Assembly: GCA_012064415.1 (NCBI GenBank)
Contig: SSNU01000576.1
Coordinates: 61,371 to 122,244, forward strand
From: Gyrodactylus bullatarudis
Lineage: Eukaryota > Platyhelminthes > Monogenea > Gyrodactylidea > Gyrodactylidae
DNA: 60,874 nucleotides
Reading direction: 5' to 3'
The position numbers and the translations under genes are program-made. Position 1 is the first letter of the stretch. Each line of letters opens with the position of its first letter. Below are positions 24,101-36,100 of this stretch, one piece after another. The notes under the pieces were generated by a model. The model had not been told where the DNA came from and made no database searches. It saw only the letters and a list, made by a program, of their open reading frames with translations.

Positions 24101-27100
24101 CAATTAAAGATGTGAAAACAAACCAAGGCATTGGAATATTCGGTCAGACGTAAAAGAGGAAGGCTTTCCCTCAAACATCGTAAACAGGGATCCGAAGAGA
24201 AATTATAAGATTTTTATATTTATAAATATACTTTTTTTGAAAACCATACTAGATTTGAACTATAAAAGATTTTTTTGACTAAATTCTAAATACTAAAACT
24301 AAATGTGAACAAATGTAGATTAGTTCTGAACAAAATAAATTAAAAATGGACTAAATGTGAAAATTAAATATTCAACTATGGAAAAGTTTAGAATAAATCT
24401 GATTAAATGAATGGTTCTATAGACTAAATCTGATTAAACGCACGTACTATGGACTAATTTTGCAAATACCTCATTTTTAATTCATGTCTTTGTTTTATTC
24501 ATTAAGATTCAATAGTTAAGCAAGTCTACACATGGGTATTTCATAAATCATTGAATTCATCAGTTTGAGTCTGAGATGCAGTTGTGGTAAAGATTTCTAT
24601 TTTGGGCATACTCAGTACAGATAGGTTTTGCAAATTTTTGATTTCTAGTAGGGTAATATTTTTTAGGGATATTGACAAAAATTGTATAGTAAAGTCGTTC
24701 TGGAAATTGTCTTCGCATATGCCGAAACCTAGAAACTATTCATTTTTCAACAGAATTGAAGGCAAAAACATAAAAATAAGGAATTAAATTAAAGATTAAA
24801 AAATTTTGAGATCTAATGATCCAATATTAAGAATTTTAGAGACCTTGAAAATTTTTAGAAAAATCGATCTGGGGACAAGGACAATCTGAACAAGTTCTGT
24901 TGAGAAAAATTAAAATTGTGTTAATCAATGAAAAAAATCTTCAATAAAATTTGCTCATTAAATTTTTATAGCAAATTTTCAGAATCACTAATTTTATTCA
25001 TATTCATAAAACTAATTCATTTTAAACAAAAATTGTTTTTCAATTAACTTTTGTTTAAATCCATATTTTCTACACTTATAAAATATAACTGAATTAACGA
25101 TTGCAATCATCATTTCTTGAATATTTGTGACTTGAAAATAACAAGAAACTTTACAATATGGAAAATCAAGATTCAGGTAAATAATTGCTGAAAGCTTCAA
25201 TAGATGTCAACAGACATCGAAATTTCCTCAGAGAAGAAATAAAAGCAGGCTTCAAATCATCTGGCCGTCAACTCATCTTCAGCAGCTGAAATTTTTTTTC
25301 TTAGAATCACATAAGAATGTAAGCTTCTTTAGAAAAAGCAGGTTCTTAACTCTTAAAGACTATCCAGCTTATGACTGTAGATATTATCTGATTTCTATTG
25401 AAAACTTATTCACTTATTGGATAAATTTGGTCAAAACTCTGTTGTGAATATCAAGAAAGAAAACTAGGATTCTAAGGGCCTTTTATATTAAATTTTTTTT
25501 GATAGCGTAATGAATTTTAGCTTCAGCACGGTCAATCAACAGAAATGAATTCTTATTTTTGCTTTTAAAAATTAATTCCCAATTATTTTTATATTTACTC
25601 ATAAGTATGCCTTTTATTATTTATTTTTTTAATGACAGAAATATCGAGAAAACCTAAATTTTCAGCAAAATAATGCCATGAAATGAAAATGAAAATTAAT
25701 CAAAAGAAAAATTAAATATTTAGAATAAAATCGAAATACTCAGAAGTAAAGCTGGTGTTAGAAAATAAATTTTACATTTCTGATATCTTCGGGCGAAAAA
25801 TGCCGAGCGATCTTTGATCAACAAGTCAGGGTGAAAAAAAATTTTTTTTCTCCTTGATCTGATCCGATTTTAAGGGTCAAATTTCTTCAAAAATTCCGAT
25901 TTTTTAAGTTAGAAATCTGCAACTCGTCAAATAAACTTTTTGTGAAAAGATTGTCAAAAAATAATTTTTAACTCTGTTTTTGATCTGAGAGAGATCTTAC
26001 TCTCTGAGATCTGATCTTGATCGAAAAATTTTTTTTCTCTTCCCAAATTGCTCTTCATCTTACGCTTTTTTTCAAGATATAATTTTATTGGTTCGCAATA
26101 AAATATTAGCTAGGAAAATCATTTTTTAGCGTGAGCCTCAAATCTAATGCGAAGACTATTTCCAGAAAAAACTTTATTTTCACGAATTCAATAGATGTAT
26201 ACGGTATTATCGAATATCAAATAGTTTTTTACCAAAATGTATTAGCGTATTCGAGATTTTCAAAACCTAAATAGGTTTTTACAATTATTATATTCATTTT
26301 GGGGGTATTCTCTAAACATAAATAGGTTTTTTCAATCAATGTATGCTATTGAACATCATTCGAATTTCTTTAATTCTAACCACAAATTTTCACGATAGTT
26401 TAACGTGATTTTTTTACTACATATGAAATTAAACTTTTATTGTCAGTTTAGTTTATGAAATAAATGGATGATAATCTGATGATAAAACTATTTGTAATTT
26501 TCATGAGAGGAGAATAAAAAATTTAAGAAATTAGCTAAAGAGATTAATTATGAAATGTTTATTTTATTCGGTCAAGAGTAAAGTTTATTATGAGAGAATC
26601 TATTTCAGGAAACGTTTCAATTCTAATACTGACTAGATCCAGTTGGTAATCTTATCAATAGATGAAAGAAATTTGGTTAGAGATAGCTGATCAACTCCTT
26701 CAACAAATAGAAAGTGGAAGATGTCCAAGTGATTTTCCTAGTTGAGTTGCTTCAATTTATGCTCATGTGAAATATAACAAATTTTTATTATTGTTTGCGA
26801 GTTGAATTTCAATTTATTGATCATTTTCACTACTTGAAATTTCGATAAACCAAAATCCCTCAAAAATGGCTGATTTTTCGAAAATTCAATTGACGATATT
26901 GGGTTTTCTTGTCAGAAAATTCTGAATTTTTCAAATCCCCGTTTAACTTTCAATGAATTCTTACTGCCTAATCACTTGATACTTGGACATTAAATGAGAT
27001 CCCAAGTCGTTCGCATAAAAGCTAGTAATGGAGCATTTCTTTTTCTATGACGTCTGTAGGAGATTGTAGATTGATCTATTTTCTACAGCTTGAAATGTAG

Positions 27101-30100
27101 GTACTTCATAAAAATTCATAAAAGCAGAATCTATAATACATTTAAATATACATGCCCAAATATGAAGGATGTATAGAGAAACTAATTAGCCATAAAGATC
27201 CATTAGATCGATAAATGGTAATTATTTTTAGTTCCCAACTATATCTTACATAGACGGACATTAATTCATGTTTTTATTTATTTTCTTGGTCTGAAAATAT
27301 CTGAAGTGACAACTGAGTTAAAATGCAACTGTATATTACACTAGAGATTCAATTGTTCATCTCTGTAATGCTTTTGGATGAGAAATGAATATACAATTTA
27401 CATTTGTACCATTTGATACAATCAAGTTGTTGAATCGAATTGAAATTCTCGTTCTCAAATTCATACAACAATTTATTCAATACAAATGAAACAAGTTTCA
27501 CTAATCTATAATTATCTGTATAGATACAGTCTAGTCAGGGCAATACACTTTCAAATTGTGAAATCTCGGATCATGTTAACTGATCATCATCTACTCAGAT
27601 CTACTGTATTGTATTAATTTGTATTATTATTATTTTTCTTTATAAATAAATACATGGTACGCAAATAAAATAATAAGAATATAGTATGAAACCTTTACAG
27701 AATACGCTGAATCTGATTATTATTGAGATTAATTATCTATAATCAGAGCGAGCATAAAACAGCAATAGTTTTACAAAAATAAGCAAAATCATATTTCACA
27801 AATACCTTTTTGGTATTATGGAAGTAAGATTCTGAACAAAATGTGCCCATAGATGATAAGAAAGAATGGTCAGACCAATGAAATATACCTCTTAATGGAT
27901 TTAAGGGGTTTAGAATTCTATAGTAAGAGTAATGGGGTATCCCTGGTCATTCGAAAGAATTATTCGTTTAATATTTAACTACCATGGCCTATATGAGCTT
28001 TTTCTCTTCACTATTGCTATTTATTGAAGAGTTTTTGGTGTTTTTTTAACTTGAAAATAAATAAATTAGGATGATGATATTAATTAATATTGGTTAATTT
28101 GTCTGTTGGTGAGTCCAAAAATTAACGTTTGATTCCTCTCACAACTTGAAATCAACAAAAGAATTTAACTCAATGTCTCAATAACTCAATATTTTAAATC
28201 GGTAAAAGTTTGCCATTTGAATCGGTTTCCAAAAAAACTACAAATTCATAGAGAATAGCTGTACATTAAAATTAACAACAATAAAAAAGCATTGGACAGA
28301 ATATTCTTAGATAGTTTTGCCAAAGAATGAAGATTCAATGCAAGATGGGATTACTCACTCTAAATGGTTTGGCCGACTTCAGTAGGAGATACCGTTCATT
28401 TTCCATAATGTGTGTATAGTTGCTCTTCTCCTTGTGGTGTTGATTCTGATGGTGATGATGATGACGATGGTGATAGTGGTGATAATGGCGATGGTGATGA
28501 CTGTGATGATGGCCACTGCTATTCCCATGAGGATGATGTCTGTTCGCGGGATGATTCTTGGCATGATGTGAATGATGACTGCCCCTGGTAGAGTTACTAC
28601 CATGAGAGGAAGTTTTTATTTGTGGAGAGATCTGCTGAAGGGAGAGCAGAATGTTTGGGTTACTCTGGTTGTTACTACTTCCATTACTGATGCTCATGCT
28701 GCTGGTTGAGTTTGGAGTGGAGCCTGAGGACGTCCTACTATTAAATCGAGAACTGAAGGCATTGTGATGGGCTATTGAAGGGAGGAGAAGGGACTTTTTA
28801 GGGAAGTCTCCAGTTTGAAAGCCAGTCGAGTATGAGGCTGACATTGACTTTGCCTTGCAGTCCATCAAGTTTCCTGAAGCTTTACTGGGCATCTGTCGAA
28901 TAAATGATAATGAAAAGTCAATTTATTATTTCCTCAAGTTGACCTTATAAAAAGATGATAAAAGGCTTAAATTTACTACAAACAGGACTACAGACTATAA
29001 GGTAATGAATTCAGGGTTGATTACAAAAAAGGCAATGTGATCAATCTGCTTAACCAACTTTCAGCAGAAATTAATAGACTTGATGAGAATATTTTGAAAA
29101 TTATGAGGATTGTATGAAACAAATTAATGAGTTATTAGTAGTTAATTGCTACTAAGATTATCTGATTCATTCGTTTCATCAATGAAAAAAATTCATTCTT
29201 GAATCTTTATTATTTTCTAAACTAAGACATAGTGTCAAAAAACCTTGGACCATATATTTATAGAACGTGTAAGTTTTTCATGCCAAATGATAATATCCAC
29301 ATATATCACTTATGATTTACTGTTAAACAGACTTAGACCATTTGATGATACATCGAGTAAATCGTAGAATTTTTGTAAAAATTATCAATTGTAAAAAAGA
29401 TCTTATAGCCTTATATATATTTGGCTCTCTCTTGTCTTATTCTGATCCTAAAAAACATCTTTTGGTAACAGTCCAACGAATCAATAAAAATTTTGAACTT
29501 AAATTTCGAAAAATGGGATTTTGGCGCCAAATGGGAATTTGAAAAATGACCATATTTTTCATAAGAATAATTTTTTTCAGAATTTTTTTCTTCAAATCTT
29601 AATCTTAAATTGTATGCTGCGATATCCAGCATATTCCAGAACACTGCTAAGGGCCCTTTTTTAGTTGCTCTTCTACATGAATAATTCTCGATGAGGAAAT
29701 CCAAAGTATCAACTCCCTTTGTGCTGTTATAGTATTTTATCATCTCCGGTTTTACTTCTTCATCTTCAGCGTTACTATGGAGCGTTGATAGAAGAAGAAC
29801 AGGTTTGTTCTTCTTTTGACCAAATCTTAGAATTGTAGCTCCATTGCTGTAGATGTATTCTTTTTTTCCTTCTTCTATGATGTTTACTTGAAAAGAAATG
29901 GGCAGAAAAGATTTATTCTTTCGTCATGTTCCGACAAGGGCAGTCTGGATCCTTGTCCAACTTCTGGTTGACCATTTTCTTTACCAATGTAAATATACGC
30001 ATTCACTAAATAGGAGTTTTTGGCATCGCATGCCGCCCAAATCTTTATCCCATATTTACCGGGCTTAGAAGGCATGTAAAATTTAAAAGGACACCTTCCT

Positions 30101-33100
30101 CTAAAACTAATGAGTTGTTCATCAATAGTAATTTGTTCGGAAGGAATATAAGATTTTTGACAGTCTTCCAAGAATTTCTGGAACATCATTCTTACGGGAG
30201 CCAACTTATCTCGATCATCTCCGGTATTTCTATTTAGTTTATTATCGAAACGAATAAATTGTTTGATAACACAATATCTGGAATATGACATGACTCTGTG
30301 AATAGGTAGGGGTATTTACTATCTACATCCCAAAGCTCTGACAGATCCATATTTCTTTGTTTACTGACTCCGAAGTAGAGTGAAATACCTATCCATTTCT
30401 GCAGCTCTTCGAGGGTTATTGGTGAGGAGTTCGACTTTTTAAATCCCATGTAGAGATTGGAATATTTTACAACATCTTCTAAAATTGATGAATCTATCAG
30501 AAGATGAGAAAAGTCAGCCTGGTCAACCATTTTACGAGAATGAAGCGTTAATTCACTTCTGAAGTTTACGATTTTATATGCTGGAGTTTGGGAGTTCATG
30601 GGGGGTAAAGATGAATACTTGATAGCTCCACACTTTGATACAATTGTATTATAATAATTATAATCATAATTATGATCCAAATTATGGTCGAATCCATCAT
30701 CTGTTGGTTCTTCTTCTTCTTGATCTGGTAAAATTTCATCTTCTTCTGATGAGTTGGAGAAATCATCAGCTGCTTCAAGATTTCTGAATAAATCCTCTTG
30801 AAGAGCGGGAGCAAGAGCACCGTGACTTTTCGCTGGGCCCATTGATGTAATAATGAATGATAACATGAGTTATTCTTTCATTTTGAAATCAATCCTTATC
30901 TGTTTCAGATATTTCTGTCTTATAAAATATGAAATTTTTTATATTCAGGTTGCTAACTTCCTAAATAAACAGAATTGGAAATTAAAAAAAATTCTATTCA
31001 GTTTATCAATAGTATCTGAAAGATGGCCTGGAGTTTCATCTCGAAAATAAAAAAATTTTCAGGCTTCGAATTTTTGTTGGGGTCCGATGGACCCCATTTC
31101 CAGTGCAAGGGTTAAAAGTGGGGAACATGAGTAGGATTTCAAAAAATCTTTAACAAATTCGAAATTTTGATGAAAAAATCAAGATTCCTGTAAAAATCAT
31201 AGATTCCCAACTTCATATCAACCAACTTTAGATAACAGATGCTAGTAAAAGATAATAAAGTAGAGAACGGGTAAAAACGTAGCATTTTGAAAATTTCCGA
31301 TTTAAAATAAAATGGTAAATGGATGGAATTCTCATCTTTTGTAAACTAAAGTAAACTAGCTAGTAAACGAAGAGATTCATCTCAGATCTTGAATCGGAAA
31401 ATGTTAAATTTTTTTAAAACAGAGCGAAAATTAAATCCTAGAGGAGATTTGATTATTTTTTACTTGAGTTCGAGGAGTAAAATTTCTTCCTACCCAAGCT
31501 TTTTACTATATACACCTTATTAATATGAAGATGGGAATTTATGCTTTTTACAAAATTATGAATTTTTTCATCAAGAAATCGAATTTGATCAAGATTTTTT
31601 CGAATCTTGTGCGTAGGATCCACTTTCAGGATCTGAAGAAAAAAAATTTGAAAAAAATAAAATTTTAAGAAAGTTATGGCATATTTCAAATCTAGCGATG
31701 GCGCCGGATTCCCATTTTTTTGAACTTTGAGTTGATAATTTTTGTTGATTTAAAAGTGAGAGAGTGATCAAAAGTTGATTTTTAGGATCCCGATTAGTCA
31801 AAGAAACCGATTATGACCATGAAAATTTCAATGGAATCGGCAATCTCCAGACATCTTGAATCATTAAAATTTCATCGATTTTAGTTAAAAATGGTAAGTA
31901 AATTAATTTTATTCTTTACGTTTAAAGGGATTTTACTCAAGACAATGTAATGTTACCCAGACTATTTAGATATGAGTGGATTGGAGAGAATAATTTTATT
32001 GGATATTGATTATAAGTTGCCTATTGTAATAGCATTTGGGAAAGTCTCAAGGAGAATTAATTTACCATATAATCTTATAGGTTGTAGCCCTTTGAAGATA
32101 TCTTGTCCAAAGAGTATAATTGGACAAATGTACCAACTCTTCTACAGTATTTTCTTGGAATTCTATGATGAGGAGTAATATTACTTCTGGGATTCTAATA
32201 AAATATCAGATCGATCAGGATTAGACTACTTATTGATTATGGAAAATTTTTATTTGTTAAGCAATAAATTATTCTTCTCATTTTAATTGTTACAATTGGA
32301 ATTCGTTCGTTCTCCTATCTTCCTTATGAATGTAGACTCCAGTAATAATAATATACTTGATGAGGTTCGGCAACATTATTTGAAATTGTTCATTGACGAT
32401 TTCATTGCTGACGTCAGACGAGCTTTCATTTGCTTAGATTTTTATCCATTTCTAATAAAGTTTCTCTCAAATTATTCCTAGGATAACTTTTGATAAATAT
32501 AAATTATTAAAAAACTATAATCTCTAACCCTTGATATATCAAATTATTTTTCTATCGCCTAAAATTCCTGAAATGGTTTTAATAACAAAAGAAAATGATT
32601 CAAAATCTGAATGCGGGCTTAGCGTTTATAATTATAGCCATTTTTTGGCTCTAAAATGAGACGTCTTCTTGACCTGAGGAGATAACAAGCAGGCGATTTC
32701 ATATTTGAAATCTACATTAATTATTTTACAAAAATATAACCTTTAGTACATATTTGTGAATACCTATCTTAATGCATATATGCTACAGATATAGGTTACT
32801 CCCTAGTTAACCAAGGAATCTGAAAATTGCGCATTCAGATTGGGAACAGAATCCCTTACTAACAAACAGGTAAATGTTCAGTCTCTCAGGTAATCTGAAA
32901 ACAAAGCATAGATTTATACAAGTTTTAAGACTAAATGTAAGTGATATACATTCAAAAAAATAGCAAGTCTGTGAATACCCAATTTTCAGATTCTATGGTT
33001 AACTAGGGAGTCACACTATTTATGTAGCTTCATTAAAATTTATGAGAGATGAAAAAATTATTTTCAATATCTTTCAGTTAAAATTAACGCTAGAGAGAGG

Positions 33101-36100
33101 TTTTGTATCGATAAACATGGGAAAACTCACGAGTATATCTGTGGACTTTTCATTCGTCAAATTGAATGGAGTCATTATATCAAGAGTGAGAGCATCGAAT
33201 AGCGACGCATCCCCATGGTGTTGAATGATCATCTTGTTGAAATTCTGGTTAAATGAAATGGCTGGAGGAGCTAAAAGAAATTGTTTTGCATGAAAATCGT
33301 AGTGAAAGATGAAAGAGCAATCGAGTGAAAACTATTTTTTCTCTCTTATTCAAAGGGATAAATATAGACTCTTTGAAATGTTCACCTATTTATAGGACAC
33401 AATATATTAGAGATATAGATTTTGCAAATTATCGATATTTAGCCAAGGTGATTTTCTGATCAAGCTTGAAGAGACGATTCTAATGATATATATAGAACTT
33501 ACAGTCTCACTGATATTTTAGAGGTGAAAATATTGTAGGGTTAATTCCAAAATTAGCGGATAATTTTTTTATTATTCCAAAATTAACGGATATAATTCCA
33601 AAATTAGCGGGTTTTTATGAACTATTATTAAGAATTATCCGTAGGTTTTTCAAGAAAACAAGTTGATACAAAATAAGTTTATTGAAAATTTATTCTACAC
33701 AATTTTCTCAGCTGAAGATTTTATTCGGTTCTTTCTAGGTCTTCCTCTTTTCAGTGCTCTTTGCCAATTATACATTGAAATTAAAGTATTCTGATTGGTT
33801 GAATTAAAACCTAAATAAACCTGACAACACAATAAAACTTGAAAATGGGATTTTCTTTACAAAAAAATGTTATAGTAACTAATTATATTTATAATTAATA
33901 GGGAATCAGATGAATAAATTAACTTTAATTATCATAATCTTAGTTACTAATGAAATTATTTCGATGAAAAATGAAAAAATTTCATTCTAAAATCTGTTTA
34001 TTGATGGAATTATCTTAAATTAAAGTTCTATAGTCAGCTAATTTTGAAATACAAAAAATTAAATTGGAATTATATCCGTTAATTTTGGAATAATAAAAAA
34101 AATATCCGCTAATTTTGTAAAAAATAAAAAATATCCGCTAATTTTGGAATTAACCCAATATTGTATTAACAACTATTCTCGATGAATTAGGGAATTCATG
34201 ATTTTTACAAAAATCTCAGCTTTACATCAAGGTATCAAAATTTTCTAAATATTTTTTGGAAACCAATTCAGAAAGTACACTTTCACTGATTTAGGAAAAC
34301 ATTTTAAATTTCGAGCTGGCGCAATTTTTAAAATCTAATTAAATCATGTAAAGAGTGAAGAGTATGCCTGGAATAAAGTACTCATTTCTTGATATTAACA
34401 AGCATCGCATAGACAGCATATCCAGAGTAAAAGATGAAATTGGTATTCATCTCAGAGATCGCAATTCAATCTTTTTTTTAATCTTTGAGTTCAAAATTTT
34501 TGGTGATATCAAGGAATTCTGGATCGGTTGTCAAAATATCTTCAGAAAATTTAGATACCTTGATGAAAAAATGAGATTTTTGTAAAAATCATCGAGAATG
34601 GCTTTAGTATTGATTCTGTAGAGTAATAGTCAAAAGACTGTCAGAATTTGATGAGTGCTAAGATCTTTGCTTCGAAAACGATTCATGCTACAGGTTAACC
34701 AATGGAAAAGATATTGAGAGAAAGCATCACATGTACATTTGATTGAGTCTATAGTTCCTAGAGATTTCACAGAATTTTCAAGATACATAACCAAGCTCAT
34801 CCTATGAGTCCTAAAGATTCTTTTGCATGTGAATTAATATCCTGATGGTAAATGGATTAGTTATCTTGTAGATAGGATCTTACATTATTATTATCTTTCT
34901 ACACACATTTTTGAGATATACACGGGATATGGTTACATCTCTAATGTAATGTTTTATTTTAAGATTGAATGCTGTATTTAATTTATTTAATTAAAAATCA
35001 CCATAGGCATAATGCGGTAATCAATGATATAGCATATAGATACTTACAGACTACTTCCTCAGGGGAGTCTAAAAAGAAAAGCAATCATGAATAATTATTA
35101 CCAAATATCCATGTCATATGCATTGCACATAAAGCTAGTTGACATGAAGATGAGAATTTACTTATTTTAAAAAAAATTCAATATTTTTCTTCGGAAAGTC
35201 AGGAAAAAAATTAGTTTTTTAATTCCATAACGAAATAAGCCAATGAGTTGTGGAAATTTCAAATAATTTCTGAAAAAATTCAATCTGACCAAGATAAACC
35301 CTTTTTTCGTTTTTCGAATTTCAAAATTTTCATTGATTTCAAAGATTTGAAGCAGTTAAATGCAGATATTCGAGATCAACATCAGACAAAGAATTTGAAT
35401 TTGGGCGTGGAGGTAGAAAGGAATCAACCGTTTTCAAGAAAAAATTAAACTTTTAAATTTTGGATCATTCCCCTTCGTGATAATTAATAAACTCAAATTT
35501 TTCGATTTCCCACAATAATGACGAATTTCTGTGAATTTCTGCAGCCGAATTCAAATTCTTTGTCTGATGTTGATCTCGAATATCTGCATTTAACTGCTTC
35601 AAATCTTTGAAATCAATGAAAATTTTGAAATTCGAAAAACGGCCTTATCTTGGTTAGATTGAATTTTTTCAGAAATTATTTAAAATTTCCACAACTCATT
35701 GGCTTATTTCGTTATGGAATTAGAAAAATAATTTTTTTCCTGACTTTCCGAAGAAAAATATTGAATTTTTTGTGAAAAAAGTAAATTCTCATCTTCATGT
35801 CAATTAGGTTTATGTATCATTGTCACAGTATTAAATATTTAATACATGTTATTGTTACTCTTGATAGATCCCCCCTGGTAATTCAAAAATTCTACGTATC
35901 GAGTTACTGGTAAATTAAAATTAATTAAATCTTGGAGCATTCTTAACACACAAATAAAATTTATGTTGTCATTTTTTCTTGAGTAATGTATATTCCAAAG
36001 AAGCGGACTTACAATCGAATTTAGGCAAAAAATGGTTCAATTAACTGTTATTTTTATAATTTTAGTCCTAATAATACGATTAACAAGTAACAATACGAGT

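Larger units (their letters stand above)
29340..31232. repeat. Foldback element split by a piggyBac insertion
   Basis: Family sequence runs 29340-29598 (…gggattttggcgccaaat… to ttcttcaaatc). It resumes at 31116 (aagtggggaacatgagtagg) and runs to the tip at 31232. Removing what lies between and one TTAA restores the family order seen at 46925-47630. Confidence 0.65.

Noticed and set aside
28379..28603. 74-residue Ile/Thr-rich ORF inside the His-rich exon
   Set aside because: It is another frame of the CAY repeat. The frame with splice sites in phase on both sides is the His-rich one.
33692..33775. RGRPRK segment as a host AT-hook gene
   Set aside because: It lies wholly inside a MULE bounded by a perfect 9-bp duplication.
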